Part shown: piece after piece, positions 15,422 through 25,421 of the stretch
Numbering within the stretch: position 1 is the stretch's first letter
Layout of the letters: each line of letters opens with the position of its first letter
Source of the DNA: Marinomonas flavescens
Lineage (GTDB): Bacteria > Pseudomonadota > Gammaproteobacteria > Pseudomonadales > Marinomonadaceae
NCBI RefSeq assembly: GCF_004352835.1
Contig: NZ_SJSB01000010.1
Coordinates: forward strand, 62,001-126,000
Reading direction: 5' to 3'
Length of the DNA stretch: 64,000 nucleotides
Position numbers and translations under genes: made by a program
Notes under the pieces: model-generated
Database searches by the model: none
What the model was told of the DNA's origin: nothing
What the model saw: only the letters and a program-made list of their open reading frames with translations

Positions 15422-16371
15422 CAGTTTCTTAAGTCCTGTGGGTTAAATATGATAACGACTTTACGAAAGTTTCGATCAAATACATAGGGATCGATTTTCG
15501 ACAATTCTTCTACTCTAATGCTTCTTGCTGCATTTACCGCACGCTGATCAAACAATGCATCACCGCTACTCTTAATTAAGTTCACTGCAAGCACTTCACC
15601 CGACGGTAGAAAAGAGATCTGTAGTTCTGTTTTCATACCATTTCGAGCACTAGCAGGTCGATTCCAAGCCGCCGTGATTCTATCATTAATCAAACCACTG
15701 ATGGATTGTACTGCTTGTGCCTCATCGGCTGCTCTTTTTTCATCTTCGGCTTTTTTCGCCGCGGCCGCATCGGCTGCTTCTTTTGCTAACCGTTCTTTTT
15801 CCGCTTCCCTATCTGCCGCAAGTTGGCGTTGTTTCTCTTTTTCTGCAAGCTGTTTTGCGGCCTCTGCTTTGCGTTTTTTCTCTTCTTCTGCTTTATCTTG
15901 CTCTAAGCGCTTTTGTTTTTTTGCATTTTGTTTTGCGACCAACGCTTCTTGCTGCGCTTTTTTCTTCGCGTCATCAGCGGCTTTCTTTTTATCTGCGGCG
16001 GCCTTTTTTGCGGCAGCAGCTTGACGAATTGCTTTGTCTTTTGCCTTTTTAGCTTGAGCTAATTCTTTTTTCTGAGCTTCTAAGGCTTTTCTACGTTCTA
16101 AATTTTTAGCTTTTTGTTGTGCTTCTTTTTCTTTGTTCTTTTTTTCTATTGCTTGTTGCTGAATAAGCTTCTTGGCCTGTTCTTCACGCTTACCAATTAT
16201 GGTTTGCGAAATATCAACCACGGTCGCCTGCACAATTGGCGTCCTCTTTGGCGCAGGCGCATCTTTATCACTGAAATCAACAGCGACAAAACAGGCCCCC
16301 AAAATAACCAAATGAAGACCCACTGCTAATAAAGCCGGTACTCCGTAACTTTCTTTATTTAGCCACTTCAT
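15421..16371 (-). CDS. tolA: Tol-Pal envelope protein TolA
   Basis: TolA is the inner-membrane energy transducer that spans the periplasm. One transmembrane helix (about 12-33, [20 protein letters not shown]) is followed by a very long helical Lys/Ala/Glu/Gln-rich domain (about 55-225, stretches such as [20 protein letters not shown]). A globular C-terminal domain (about 225-316, [20 protein letters not shown]) binds TolB, Pal and phage coat proteins. At 316 residues it is shorter than E. coli TolA (421), mostly in the helical part. It shares single-base overlaps with tolR and tolB. The repetitive codons create long false frames on the other strand. Confidence 0.97.
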   Translation of the reverse strand: MKWLNKESYGVPALLAVGLHLVILGACFVAVDFSDKDAPAPKRTPIVQATVVDISQTIIGKREEQAKKLIQQQAIEKKNKEKEAQQKAKNLERRKALEAQKKELAQAKKAKDKAIRQAAAAKKAAADKKKAADDAKKKAQQEALVAKQNAKKQKRLEQDKAEEEKKRKAEAAKQLAEKEKQRQLAADREAEKERLAKEAADAAAAKKAEDEKRAADEAQAVQSISGLINDRITAAWNRPASARNGMKTELQISFLPSGEVLAVNLIKSSGDALFDQRAVNAARSIRVEELSKIDPYVFDRNFRKVVIIFNPQDLRN

Positions 16372-16799
16372 TAATTTTTGCTCGGCTCCGTTACCAAACC
16401 AACGTTCGGCACACCCGCCCCTTGTAGCGCCACCATCAGACCGACTACGGCACCATAAGATACATCTTTGTCGCCTCTAACAAGGACAGGTATTTTTGGA
16501 TTTTGCTTCAAGACCTTACGAACTCTTGCTTGTAAAGCGTCGAGTGTAATCGGCTCTTGTTTACCACCAAAATCCAAATAAAATTCACCTTTGCTATCAA
16601 CTGAAGCAATCATGACATCCGTTTCAGTCTCTTGAATTGGCGCAGCGCTTGCGTTCGGTAATTTTACATCGACACCTTGCGTCATCATCGGCGCTGTAAT
16701 CATAAATATTACTAGCAACACAAGCATAACATCAATATAGGGAACTACATTGATCTCTGCCATAGGACGACGTTTTTGTCTTCTTCTAGAGCGAGACAC
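16371..16799 (-). CDS. tolR: Tol-Pal proton-channel subunit TolR
   Basis: This 142-residue ExbD/TolR protein has a short basic N-terminus, one transmembrane helix (about 20-40) holding the conserved proton-pathway Asp in VVPYIDVMLVLLVIFMITAP, and a periplasmic domain (about 60-140) ending near VPVLVRGDKDVSYGAVVGLM. It works with TolQ to drive TolA by proton motive force. Start and stop overlap tolQ and tolA by one base each. Confidence 0.97.
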   Translation of the reverse strand: MSRSRRRQKRRPMAEINVVPYIDVMLVLLVIFMITAPMMTQGVDVKLPNASAAPIQETETDVMIASVDSKGEFYLDFGGKQEPITLDALQARVRKVLKQNPKIPVLVRGDKDVSYGAVVGLMVALQGAGVPNVGLVTEPSKN

Positions 16800-17479
16800 T
16801 AGGCGACGCCTCCCTCTTTCACATAGACTTTACGATGCAGGATACTGGTAAATTCATCAGAAAAGTTTTCGTAACCAGAACTTAAAGATTCCACAGTCGT
16901 AGAAAAACGGTTGTAAGCTATAACAGCAGGGATCGCCGCGGCCAAACCAATCGCCGTAGCAATAAGCGCTTCAGCAATACCAGGCGCAACCGTTGCTAAG
17001 GTGGCTTGTTGAACATCAGCCAATCCGATAAAAGAATGCATAATCCCCCAAACAGTACCAAACAAACCAATATAAGGACTTGTTGAACCAACCGTAGCTA
17101 AGAAAGCCAAATGCTTATCCAGTTTCTCTTCTTCACGATACAAGGCCACTCGCATTGTTCTCTGCACGCCTTCCATCACCGCATCAGGTTCTATATTATG
17201 ACTCTGACGTAACCGTGTGAATTCTTTGATACCTGCCGTGAAAATATGTTCAATACCTTCAATTTTTCGACCTTCTTGAGTCAACTTTTTATAAAGCTTA
17301 CTAAGGTCTATGCCTGACCAAAATTCGTCTTCAAATTCAGATCTTATTTTCTTGGCTTGTTTTAGAACACGTATTCTCTGAAAAATAATTACCCAAGAGA
17401 AGATGGATGCTGCCAACAGTATCAACATAACAATTTGCACAACAAAACTGGCGCTGGCGATTAAACCCAAAATTGACAT
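16799..17479 (-). CDS. tolQ: Tol-Pal motor subunit TolQ
   Basis: This 226-residue ExbB/TolQ-family protein has three transmembrane helices: about 9-32 (ASFVVQIVMLILLAASIFSW), about 130-155 (FLATVGSTSPYIGLFGTVWG) and about 165-190 (APGIAEALIATAIGLAAAIP). The second and third carry the conserved small and Thr residues that line the proton path. It follows ruvB after only 9 bp, so ruvCAB and tolQRAB-pal-cpoB are probably one long transcript. ybgC, usually just before tolQ, is missing. Confidence 0.97.
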   Translation of the reverse strand: MSILGLIASASFVVQIVMLILLAASIFSWVIIFQRIRVLKQAKKIRSEFEDEFWSGIDLSKLYKKLTQEGRKIEGIEHIFTAGIKEFTRLRQSHNIEPDAVMEGVQRTMRVALYREEEKLDKHLAFLATVGSTSPYIGLFGTVWGIMHSFIGLADVQQATLATVAPGIAEALIATAIGLAAAIPAVIAYNRFSTTVESLSSGYENFSDEFTSILHRKVYVKEGGVA

Positions 17480-17488
17480 TTTTAACCT

Positions 17489-18502
17489 CTATTTAAAATC
17501 TGTAGGTAACTGGTAATTAAAATGCTCGTAGGCTCGCTTAGTAACTTGCCGACCTCGAGGCGTTCGTATAACAAAACCTTGTTGTATTAAGAAAGGTTCA
17601 ATAACATCTTCGATTGTATCTTTATCTTCACCAAGAGCGGCAGACACACTATCAAGTCCGACCGGCCTTCCATCAAATTTTTCTATCATAGTTAATAACA
17701 TGCGCCTGTCTAGGTGGTCAAAACCTTGGCTATCCACACTCAACATATCCAACGCTCGTTGAGCAATTTTTTGGGTCACCAGTGCTTCACCACTTACCTG
17801 CGCTACATCACGCACTCGGCGTAATAATCTGTTCGCTATTCTGGGGGTACCTCGGGATCGTCTGGCCACTTCAAAGCTGCCAGATTGATCAAGTTCCATC
17901 CCCATCTTTCCTGCTGAACGCGCGACAATCGTCGTTAACGATTCAACATCATAAAACTCTAAACGCTGTACGATACCAAAGCGATCTCTAAGCGGTGATG
18001 TTAACAAACCCGCTCGAGTTGTTGCTCCGACAAGTGTAAAAGGAGGGAGTTCAATTTTAATCGAGCGCGCCGCCGGCCCTTCACCAATCATAATATCCAG
18101 CTGATAATCTTCCATGGCTGGATATAGGATTTCTTCAATGGCTGGGCTTAATCGATGAATCTCATCAATAAAAAGCACATCCCCTTCGTTTAGATTGGTT
18201 AATAAAGCTGCTAAATCTCCCGCTCTTTCAAGTACCGGCCCCGACGTTGTTTTTACGTCTGCCTCCATTTCATTGCCAATAATATGAGCCAATGTGGTTT
18301 TACCCAAACCTGGCGGTCCAAATATCAGAGTATGATCAAGCGGTTCATTTCGTTGTCTAGCAGCTTGGATAAATATTTCCATTTGCTCTCTGACAACCGG
18401 CTGCCCAATATATTCTGCTAATGCTTGAGGGCGAATAGCACGATCTACTTGCCTGTCGCTGCCTTTTATCTCAGCCGTTATAATTCGATCCTGCTCAATC
18501 AT
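17489..18502 (-). CDS. ruvB: Holliday junction branch-migration ATPase RuvB
   Basis: RuvB is the hexameric AAA+ motor that drives branch migration with RuvA. The 337-residue protein has Walker [13 protein letters not shown] (about 63-74), Walker B DEIHRLSP (about 113-120), sensor 1 GATTRAG, the arginine-finger region LRDRFG, and a C-terminal winged helix ([20 protein letters not shown]) for DNA. The 3-bp spacing from ruvA points to a single operon. Length matches E. coli (336). Confidence 0.98.
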   Translation of the reverse strand: MIEQDRIITAEIKGSDRQVDRAIRPQALAEYIGQPVVREQMEIFIQAARQRNEPLDHTLIFGPPGLGKTTLAHIIGNEMEADVKTTSGPVLERAGDLAALLTNLNEGDVLFIDEIHRLSPAIEEILYPAMEDYQLDIMIGEGPAARSIKIELPPFTLVGATTRAGLLTSPLRDRFGIVQRLEFYDVESLTTIVARSAGKMGMELDQSGSFEVARRSRGTPRIANRLLRRVRDVAQVSGEALVTQKIAQRALDMLSVDSQGFDHLDRRMLLTMIEKFDGRPVGLDSVSAALGEDKDTIEDVIEPFLIQQGFVIRTPRGRQVTKRAYEHFNYQLPTDFK

Positions 18503-18505
18503 ACA

Positions 18506-19108
18506 TTAATTCCTTAGCATACCTTTAAGTGCGGCTCTAATGACATCTTCACTGCTAGCGGCGTCCATAGGAACACCAGCAATTGCACGAGCGGCTTCTT
18601 GAGGCTTATAGCCAAGAGAAATAAGCGCTGCCTCAGCTTCCTGCCTAGGATCTGTCTGGACTTGACGCAATACGGCTGGCGTAGAAAACAAGTCGGTTTT
18701 CGCCGCCTGTCCGAGCTTATCTCGTAATTCGATAATAAGTCGTTCTGCCGTTTTCTTACCAACACCAGGAATTTTTGTTAAGGCAGATACATCTGACTCT
18801 TGTACATTCGAAACCAACTCTTCCGCAGACATGCTTGATAAGACAGCCAAGGCCATTTTAGGACCAATGCCGTTGACCTTAATCAGCACACGAAACAAGG
18901 CGCGCTCATTTTTATCAATAAACCCATAAAGTGTTTGGGCGTCTTCTTTTACCAGAAAGTGAGTATATAAAGTCACCATGCCACCCACTTGCGGCAGGTC
19001 ATAAATAGTCGTCATAGAGGCACTGATTTCATAGCCTATGCCGTTCACATCAACCAAAAGCTCTGGTGGTGTTTTTTCTACCAAGGTACCGACAATTCGT
19101 CCGATCAA
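18506..19108 (-). CDS. ruvA: Holliday junction DNA-binding protein RuvA
   Basis: This 200-residue tetrameric junction-binding protein opens with the OB-fold ([20 protein letters not shown]). Two helix-hairpin-helix motifs follow ([17 protein letters not shown] and [20 protein letters not shown]), and a C-terminal domain that contacts RuvB ([16 protein letters not shown]). Its start overlaps the ruvC stop by 4 bp (ATGA). Length is normal (E. coli 203). Confidence 0.98.
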   Translation of the reverse strand: MIGRIVGTLVEKTPPELLVDVNGIGYEISASMTTIYDLPQVGGMVTLYTHFLVKEDAQTLYGFIDKNERALFRVLIKVNGIGPKMALAVLSSMSAEELVSNVQESDVSALTKIPGVGKKTAERLIIELRDKLGQAAKTDLFSTPAVLRQVQTDPRQEAEAALISLGYKPQEAARAIAGVPMDAASSEDVIRAALKGMLRN

Positions 19109-19662
19109 AGTGCTTTCCTTACATCTTGTTCAGTCCAGCGCTTAGAAGTGCGCCCTGCTCGTTTACCGACGCCATATTCTAAGCCGCCAGAGGTGCGAGT
19201 GTTAGCATGACACAAAGCAATCGCGAGCGCATCTGCCGCATCGGCCTGAGGCTTTGCGGATAGTTTCAGAAGTAACTGAACCATGAGCTGAACTTGTTCT
19301 TTGTCTGCATTACCGTTGCCCACGACAGACTGTTTCACTCGTCGAGCCGCATACTCATGCACAAAAAGCTCTCGCAATGAAGCGGCAACAATGGCCGCAC
19401 CTCGTGCTTGCCCAAGCTTCAATGCTGAGTTCGCATTTTTAGCTAAAAACACTTCTTCGATGGCGAATTCCTGGGGATTATATTCTTCCAGCAAAGACGA
19501 CACATTATTAAAGATATGTTTTAGCCTTACCGACAGCGCTTCATCCGGTAATCTAATGCAACCACTATTGACATAAATGGATTTGCCATTTGAAACATCA
19601 ATGATTCCAAAACCTGTAATTCGAGAGCCTGGATCAATCGCTAATATTCTCGTGACAGTCAT
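19105..19662 (-). CDS. ruvC: Holliday junction resolvase RuvC
   Basis: This 185-residue endonuclease resolves Holliday junctions with RuvAB. The catalytic acidic residues are recognisable in [14 protein letters not shown] (first Asp), [20 protein letters not shown] (Glu) and [13 protein letters not shown] (C-terminal Asp pair). I chose the ATG at 19662 ([14 protein letters not shown]), which matches the family start, over the longer frame from 19776. The latter would run back through the aspS terminator. The C-terminus is about 12 residues longer than in E. coli (173). It is the first gene of the ruv-tol series. Confidence 0.96.
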   Translation of the reverse strand: MTVTRILAIDPGSRITGFGIIDVSNGKSIYVNSGCIRLPDEALSVRLKHIFNNVSSLLEEYNPQEFAIEEVFLAKNANSALKLGQARGAAIVAASLRELFVHEYAARRVKQSVVGNGNADKEQVQLMVQLLLKLSAKPQADAADALAIALCHANTRTSGGLEYGVGKRAGRTSKRWTEQDVRKAL

Positions 19663-19735
19663 TGAGTTCCCGTATTCTTTATCATTACTGTATATTCCAA
19701 CAGTCCTTTCATAAGTATGCAATGTAAATGTATAA

Positions 19736-19761
19736 AAAAGGCCGCAAATAAGCGGCCTTTT
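19736..19761 (-). terminator. Terminator of aspS
   Basis: AAAAGGCCGC (19736-19745) pairs with GCGGCCTTTT (19752-19761) around a 6-nt loop, and the minus strand continues with a T-run. It lies 66 bp after the aspS stop and separates aspS from ruvC. Confidence 0.9.
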
Positions 19762-19826
19762 ACATTTTTCTTGCAATCCTTTAACACAACTTACTGTTTT
19801 AAAATAAGTTTAAAGGTCAAATGTTA

Positions 19827-21596
19827 CTATTCTGTAACAGGCTTTCTAACGCGGATGTGCAGCTCTTTCAACTGCTTTTCGCTTACTTCACCTGGCGCTT
19901 GAGTCAACAAACAAGTTGCACTCTGCGTTTTAGGGAAGGCAATTACGTCACGGATAGAAGCCGAGCCCGTCATCAACATAACAAGACGATCCAGACCAAA
20001 TGCTAAACCACCATGTGGTGGCGCACCGAATTTCAATGCGTCTAACAAGAAGCCAAATTTCTCTTCTTGCTCTTCTTCGCTGATATTAAGCAACTCAAAC
20101 ACGGTTTCTTGCATAGAAGACTGGTGAATACGGATCGAACCACCACCCAACTCAGTGCCGTTTAGGACCATGTCATACGCTTGAGACAAGGCATTAAGCG
20201 GATCTGCTTTTAGATCTTCTGCAGAGCAAGAAGGCGCAGTGAAAGGATGGTGAATTGCGGTAATGCCGCCGTCCGATGTTTCTTCAAACATTGGGAAATC
20301 AACCACCCATAAAGGTGCCCATTTGCAAGTGTATAGGTCAAGATCTTCACCTAGTTTGCAACGCAATGCGCCCAATGCTTCGTTTACCACTTTTGCAGAA
20401 TCAGAACCAAAGAAGATCAAATCACCATCTTGTGCATCAAGACGAGTCATCAACTCTTGGCGTACTTCCATCGGCAAGAACTTAACGATTGGAGACTGCA
20501 AGCCTTCTTCAAGGTTAGATTTGTCGTTCACCTTGATGTAAGCCAAGCCTTTGGCACCGTAAATACCAACAAATTTAGTGTATTCATCGATTTGCTTACG
20601 AGTCAGTGAAGTACCGCCTGGCACTTTCAAGGCAGCAACACGACCTTTAGGATCTTTCGCTGGGCCAGAGAAGACTTTAAAGTCCACATCAGCCATCAAG
20701 TCAGACACAGTCACAATCGTCAATGGAATACGTAGATCAGGCTTGTCGCTGCCGTAAGTTTCCATTGCTTCAGAGTAAGGCATGCGAGGGAATGTACCCA
20801 AATCAACGTTCATTAGCTCTTTAAACAAGCTAGTGATCATCTCTTCTGTCATGCCCATGATTTGTTCTTCGCTCATGAAGGAGGTTTCGATGTCTACTTG
20901 AGTGAACTCAGGTTGACGATCGGCACGCAAATCTTCATCACGGAAACATTTTGCAATTTGGTAGTAACGGTCGAATCCAGACACCATCAACAGTTGCTTA
21001 AACAACTGAGGCGATTGAGGAAGCGCGAAGAAACTGCCTTGTTGTGTACGGCTTGGTACCAAGTAATCACGCGCACCTTCTGGTGTTGCACGCGTTAGAA
21101 TTGGTGTTTCGATGTCTAAGAAGCCGTTATCGTCTAGGTAACTACGTAATACCGATGTTACTTTTGAACGGAAACGCATTTTTTGTTGAATTTCAGGACG
21201 ACGTAAATCAATAAAGCGATTTTTTAAACGTACGTCTTCACCAACAGATTGATGTTCATCAAGTTGGAAAGGAGGTGTTTTTGCAGCATTAAGGATTTCA
21301 ATATCCAAACCCAACACTTCGATTTCACCCGTGTTCATATTAGGGTTAACCGTTCCTTCTGGACGAGCTCGAACCAAGCCTTTTAGCTTAACAACGAATT
21401 CGTTACGAACACTGTCCGCAATAGCAAAACTTTCTGCACGATCTGGATCAAAAACAACTTGCGTAATACCTTCACGGTCACGCACGTCTAAGAAAATAAC
21501 CCCGCCGTGGTCGCGGCGACGATGAACCCAACCGCATAACGTGATTTCTTGTGAAATATTAGAAGCATTTAATTCGCCGCAATAATGGCTGCGCAT
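19827..21596 (-). CDS. aspS: Aspartyl-tRNA synthetase
   Basis: This 589-residue class IIb synthetase charges tRNA-Asp. An N-terminal OB anticodon-binding domain (about 1-110, [20 protein letters not shown]) comes first. The catalytic core contains motif 2 ([20 protein letters not shown]) and motif 3 ([15 protein letters not shown]), with the bacterial GAD insertion domain (about 290-420) between. Length matches E. coli AspRS (590), so it is the bacterial discriminating form. Both flanks look like independent transcription units; nothing else was seen in the 198 bp upstream. Confidence 0.98.
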   Translation of the reverse strand: MRSHYCGELNASNISQEITLCGWVHRRRDHGGVIFLDVRDREGITQVVFDPDRAESFAIADSVRNEFVVKLKGLVRARPEGTVNPNMNTGEIEVLGLDIEILNAAKTPPFQLDEHQSVGEDVRLKNRFIDLRRPEIQQKMRFRSKVTSVLRSYLDDNGFLDIETPILTRATPEGARDYLVPSRTQQGSFFALPQSPQLFKQLLMVSGFDRYYQIAKCFRDEDLRADRQPEFTQVDIETSFMSEEQIMGMTEEMITSLFKELMNVDLGTFPRMPYSEAMETYGSDKPDLRIPLTIVTVSDLMADVDFKVFSGPAKDPKGRVAALKVPGGTSLTRKQIDEYTKFVGIYGAKGLAYIKVNDKSNLEEGLQSPIVKFLPMEVRQELMTRLDAQDGDLIFFGSDSAKVVNEALGALRCKLGEDLDLYTCKWAPLWVVDFPMFEETSDGGITAIHHPFTAPSCSAEDLKADPLNALSQAYDMVLNGTELGGGSIRIHQSSMQETVFELLNISEEEQEEKFGFLLDALKFGAPPHGGLAFGLDRLVMLMTGSASIRDVIAFPKTQSATCLLTQAPGEVSEKQLKELHIRVRKPVTE

Positions 21597-21794
21597 AATT
21601 TCTATCCTATTACTGTCTTAGTAAGAGAGTGAAGTGTTCTTTGATCGCTTTTTGTTAGGTCAGAAAACAAACAGTAAATTTTCTATATGACAGCTAAAAC
21701 AAAAAGCCAAAATATTTTAAGGCAAAGCATTATATGCGAACCACGTCATACTCTCTAGAGCAAGAGGGAAATTTGTCTATAACAGCCCCCTTCT

Positions 21795-22289
21795 TCATAA
21801 CACACTGACTATTTCGTAAGCAATTTCACGCCCTGATTGCTTTAAAACCACCTCATCCCCTTCCGTTTTGCCTATCAGCGTTAGCCCCACAGGGCTAGAA
21901 GGTGTTACCAAAAAGACACTTTTGCCACCAGTGATGTCAACACTCAAGCCACCAGCGCAAGCAGAAAGGTAAAACCACTTAACGTCACCGACTGTCGCAT
22001 TGAGTTCAACTACCGACACCAATGCTCCTGTTTTTACCTCGTCATCTTCAGCAAAAATCATAGCGTCATGATTCAAAAAGCTTAAATAATCTTTTTCACA
22101 CTCCAGTACACGTTGCGATTGACCATGAGCAAGATACGATGCTTCTAAACCAAAGGTATCGTATTTATTCTCCGCCACACTTTCTTCGCTTGTTGCCGCC
22201 TCGTAGGCTTGATTTGCCGCCCATTTCGCGGTGTCAAAGCGCTTTTTTAGTGCCTCTACGATGAGTTTATAAATCACTACTTTGTTCAT
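21795..22289 (-). CDS. GreA/GreB-like transcription elongation factor family protein
   Basis: This 164-residue protein has the Gre plan. The N-terminal half is a helical hairpin (about 8-75, EALKKRFDTAKWAANQAYEA through AENKYDTFGLEASYLAHGQS). The C-terminal FKBP-like domain (about 85-163) includes FLVTPSSPVGLTLIGKTEGD and EVVLKQSGREIAYEIVSVL. The coiled-coil tip lacks an obvious pair of acidic residues in the place that GreA uses for RNA cleavage, so it may bind RNA polymerase without being a canonical cleavage factor. It stands alone. Rnk-type proteins share the C-terminal fold but have a shorter coiled coil. Confidence 0.8.
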   Translation of the reverse strand: MNKVVIYKLIVEALKKRFDTAKWAANQAYEAATSEESVAENKYDTFGLEASYLAHGQSQRVLECEKDYLSFLNHDAMIFAEDDEVKTGALVSVVELNATVGDVKWFYLSACAGGLSVDITGGKSVFLVTPSSPVGLTLIGKTEGDEVVLKQSGREIAYEIVSVL

Positions 22290-22411
22290 TTACTCTCACA
22301 ACAATTATTGAATTAAGCTTTATCTATGAAGAACAACGTTTCGTCTCGTTACGTGTATTGCCATTAGAGTGAGCAAAATATAAGGAAACGCGAATAAAAC
22401 AAAAACCTGAA

Positions 22412-22440
22412 TTGACAAAGTCAACTGAGGATATTATATT
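22412..22440 (+). promoter_or_regulatory. Near-consensus sigma-70 promoter of the marR-sip operon
   Basis: TTGACA (22412-22417) and TATATT (22435-22440) are exactly 17 nt apart. The -35 box is part of a perfect inverted repeat TTGAC-AAA-GTCAA (22412-22424), which could be an operator for the MarR protein encoded downstream. Confidence 0.85.
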
Positions 22441-22459
22441 TGATAATCATTATCATTTC
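22441..22459 (+). promoter_or_regulatory. Fur box
   Basis: TGATAATCATTATCATTTC matches the 19-bp Fur consensus (GATAATGATAATCATTATC) as overlapping 6-mers NAT(A/T)AT, at high similarity. It sits immediately downstream of the -10 element, so iron-loaded Fur should block transcription of the regulator and siderophore-interacting genes. Confidence 0.88.
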
Positions 22460-22473
22460 TGGTGAGCGACATT

Positions 22474-22896
22474 ATGACAGTCACGTTAAGCGAATCACTA
22501 CACCGACTCATTCATAGCTATAAGTCTGAGATCAAAGGCGCCATCAACAATTCTGATATGGCGCTCCATGTTGGTCATATTAGAGCATTAAAATGCGTTC
22601 AAAGAATCCCAAACTGCCATGCACAAAGCATTTCGCAAAAAATGGGGCTCGATAAGTCACAAGTGACAAGAATGGTAAAAGAACTTCATAGCAAAGGACA
22701 CATAGAAAAACGCCCTAATCCTGATAATCACAGAAGCCAACAACTAGTGTTAACAAAATCAGGAAAACACATCCTAAATACCATGGTGACACTTGACGAA
22801 GCCACATCAGAAAAAATGGCACGAGGACTGACTGAACAACAGATAAATGATTTCAAACATTATGCAGAAATCATCACTAGTAATTTATGCGAATAA
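22474..22896 (+). CDS. MarR-family transcriptional regulator
   Basis: This 140-residue winged-helix regulator has the MarR core. RIPNCHAQSISQKMGLDKSQ and VTRMVKELHSKGHI (about 45-80) supply the recognition helix, and EKRPNPDNHRSQQLVLTKSG the wing with the conserved DxR. I used the ATG at 22474, which has a GGTGAG ribosome-binding site 7 nt upstream; a GTG at 22462 would lie directly against the Fur box. Iron limitation should induce it, through the Fur box. The downstream siderophore-interacting gene starts 23 bp after its stop and is probably cotranscribed. The ligand is unknown. Confidence 0.9.
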   Translation: MTVTLSESLHRLIHSYKSEIKGAINNSDMALHVGHIRALKCVQRIPNCHAQSISQKMGLDKSQVTRMVKELHSKGHIEKRPNPDNHRSQQLVLTKSGKHILNTMVTLDEATSEKMARGLTEQQINDFKHYAEIITSNLCE

Positions 22897-22919
22897 TACA
22901 ATATATCCAGGAGAAACTT

Positions 22920-23654
22920 ATGAGCAGACCACAACCAAGAGAACTTACTGTCATCAGCACGACCTTGGTGACACCGCACATGTTAAGAGTCACGTTAGGC
23001 GGAGAGAATATTACCACCATGCCGGAAAACCAAGAAAGCGGCCATGTGAAACTTATTTTCCCTAGTGAGAGCGGTCGTTTAATGCGCACTTACACCATAC
23101 GTAAACAGCGCGCCGATGCCATCGACATTGACTTCATGTTGCATGATGACTCAGGCCCAGCCTGTTCGTGGGCAAAAAACGCAAAAGCTGGCGACCGCAT
23201 CTTAGTTGGTGGTCCTGGCCCTAAAAAAATGATTGAAGATTCAGCCCAATGGCAATTACTGATTGGCGACATGACTGCCCTACCAGCGATCAGCGTCAAC
23301 CTTGAAACCCTACCGGCAGACGCAAAAGGCTATGCGGTAATCGAAGTTGTGTCTGAAGAAGACATTCAACCACTCAAACACCCAGCTGGAATCGAACTTA
23401 AATGGGTTGTTAATGCCCACCCTGGCAGTAACGACCTTGCGCTACTAGAACAAGTTAAAGCGCTAGAGTGGTTATCAGACGATATTTCCGTGTGGGCCGC
23501 CTGTGAATTTGGCAGCATGAAAGCATTACGTCGCTTCTTTAAAGACGAGAAGAAAGTCGAAAAAACAAACCTGTACATTTCCAGCTACTGGAAACAAGGC
23601 AGCAATGAAGATCAGCACAAAGCGGTAAAACGCGCGGATGCGGAAGCCGCTTAA
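22920..23654 (+). CDS. Siderophore-interacting flavoprotein (ViuB/YqjH type)
   Basis: This 244-residue protein of the siderophore-interacting family reduces ferric siderophore complexes to release iron in the cytoplasm. An N-terminal FAD-binding barrel (about 1-115) includes the flavin motif MRTYTIRKQ. The C-terminal NAD(P)H-type domain has LIGDMTALPAISVNLETLP and AACEFGSMKALRRFF, the family hallmark. The start was set at ATG 22920 with the ribosome-binding site CAGGAGAAA; the longer frame from 22887 overlaps marR. The Fur-box promoter supports the iron role. Confidence 0.93.
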   Translation: MSRPQPRELTVISTTLVTPHMLRVTLGGENITTMPENQESGHVKLIFPSESGRLMRTYTIRKQRADAIDIDFMLHDDSGPACSWAKNAKAGDRILVGGPGPKKMIEDSAQWQLLIGDMTALPAISVNLETLPADAKGYAVIEVVSEEDIQPLKHPAGIELKWVVNAHPGSNDLALLEQVKALEWLSDDISVWAACEFGSMKALRRFFKDEKKVEKTNLYISSYWKQGSNEDQHKAVKRADAEAA

Positions 23655-23685
23655 TCCGCTACGCAAAAAAGCAACATCAAAACAA

Positions 23686-23726
23686 AAAAACCAGCACCAT
23701 GAGATAGGTTCATGATGCTGGTTTTT
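23686..23726. terminator. Bidirectional terminator between sip and cysN
   Basis: AAAACCAGCA (23687-23696) pairs with TGCTGGTTTT (23716-23725), with an extended inner CATGA/TCATG stem and A/T runs on both sides. The flanking genes converge. Confidence 0.88.
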
Positions 23727-23782
23727 ATTAGATTATAACGTTTAGCCTGAAACGCTCAGACTAAACCATTTAGCATAAAGCG

Positions 23783-25396
23783 TTATAAACGCACTTGCTC
23801 AATAATCAACTCAATCACATCATCCACTTTCGTTTCAACGATCGCCGAGTCGGCAATGCTGGCATCTGCTACTAGTAAAGTAACGCCTGTTTCACGTATT
23901 AATGCCACTTCAGCCGCCGTCGCATTGGCTTTTGCTAATGCCACCACACCTTGACGCAACAACAATCTCTCAACAGAATGACCATGAGCCAATACCTCTG
24001 CAGACAAGGCAATAACCGCTGGCTTTTGACCAAGACGAGCCGCACGATCTTCTGCACTCACTACTGTGTCTTCATCTAAATCCGCAATCGACTCTTCAAC
24101 CATACCGGCACCAACAGTGACGTTGGTAAGGCGATCGATCACAATCAAGGCGCCAGTAAAACGACTATTGGTGTATTCATCAAACGCGACTGGCGCGTCA
24201 AATTGAATCACACAATCGCCAATACCATTTAACTCAAGCGCTTCGATGGCGCTGGTTTCCAACGTATTCACATCGACGCGATGATTAAAGTGGTGCACTT
24301 TACCCGGTACCGTTTGTGTGCCCAATTTAAAGTCATACAACTTACCCGGCACTAATGGCTGATCCGCCATCCAAACAACCGATGCTCGTAACGCTGAAGA
24401 GATAAGCGGCTCTTGATCTAGATGAGACAGCATGTCGCCACGACTGATGTCGATTTCGTCTTCTAGCGTGATGGTCACCGCTTGACCGGCTTTCGCAGAC
24501 TCAAGGTTGCCATCATAAGTAACAATTTCTGCTACTTTGGATTTTTTACCTGACGGCAATGCAACGATCTCATCCCCTGGTTTCACAACGCCTGCGGCTA
24601 TGGTGCCGGAGAAGCCTCGAAAATCCAGATTTGGACGGTTAACATACTGCACAGGCAGACGGAATGCGTCGCGTTTCACATCACGATTGATTTGCACGGT
24701 TTCCAAGATAGCCATTAACGGCTTACCTTGGTACCAAGGTGTGCTCTCAGAGGCGTTTACCACGTTGTCGCCACGCAATGCCGACAGCGGCACAAATTGA
24801 ATATCTTGTGGTTTACGGTCACCTAATTGCTCAACAAACGTCAAATAATCGGCTTGGATTTCGTTGTATTTCTGCTCTGAGAAATCTACTAGATCCATTT
24901 TGTTTATGGCAACGACAACGTGCTTAATGCCCAACAACGCCGCAATATAAGAGTGACGACGCGTTTGCGTTTGCACGCCATAACGCGCATCAATCAAGAT
25001 AATAGCCAAGTCACAAGTCGACGCGCCAGTGGCCATGTTGCGAGTGTATTGCTCGTGCCCTGGTGTGTCTGCGATGATAAACTTGCGTTTTTCAGTTGAG
25101 AAATAACGGTACGCCACATCAATGGTAATGCCCTGCTCGCGTTCCGCTTGCAAGCCATCTACCAGCAGTGCCAAATCGATTTCTTCGCCTTGCGTACCAG
25201 ATTTTTTACTGTCGCGTTTTACGGCATCTAAATGATCTTCATAAATCAATTTAGAGTCATGCAGCAAGCGGCCAATAAGGGTACTTTTACCATCATCTAC
25301 GTTGCCACAAGTCAGTAGGCGCAGTAGGTCTTTTTCTTCATGTTGTTTCAAATAACCAAGTATGTCTTGGCTGATCAATTCTGACTGGTGAGACAT
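23783..25396 (-). CDS. cysN: Sulfate adenylyltransferase GTPase subunit CysN, with C-terminal extension
   Basis: CysN is the EF-Tu-like GTPase that drives CysD to form adenylylsulfate in sulfate assimilation. G1 is [18 protein letters not shown] (about 27-44), G3 [15 protein letters not shown], and G4 NKMDLVD. EF-Tu-like domains 2 and 3 run to about 440. The 537-residue length exceeds the ~475 of E. coli CysN. Residues about 452-537 form a tail starting [25 protein letters not shown] is also how CysC kinase domains are joined in CysN-CysC fusions, but no P-loop is present, so APS kinase activity is not expected from this tail. cysD is 25 bp upstream. Confidence 0.95.
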   Translation of the reverse strand: MSHQSELISQDILGYLKQHEEKDLLRLLTCGNVDDGKSTLIGRLLHDSKLIYEDHLDAVKRDSKKSGTQGEEIDLALLVDGLQAEREQGITIDVAYRYFSTEKRKFIIADTPGHEQYTRNMATGASTCDLAIILIDARYGVQTQTRRHSYIAALLGIKHVVVAINKMDLVDFSEQKYNEIQADYLTFVEQLGDRKPQDIQFVPLSALRGDNVVNASESTPWYQGKPLMAILETVQINRDVKRDAFRLPVQYVNRPNLDFRGFSGTIAAGVVKPGDEIVALPSGKKSKVAEIVTYDGNLESAKAGQAVTITLEDEIDISRGDMLSHLDQEPLISSALRASVVWMADQPLVPGKLYDFKLGTQTVPGKVHHFNHRVDVNTLETSAIEALELNGIGDCVIQFDAPVAFDEYTNSRFTGALIVIDRLTNVTVGAGMVEESIADLDEDTVVSAEDRAARLGQKPAVIALSAEVLAHGHSVERLLLRQGVVALAKANATAAEVALIRETGVTLLVADASIADSAIVETKVDDVIELIIEQVRL

Positions 25397-25421
25397 TCTT
25401 CACTCCAAACTTACTTCAAAC

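Noticed and set aside
15674-16329. Rightward frames across tolA
   Set aside because: They are produced by the repetitive Lys/Ala codons of TolA on the opposite strand.
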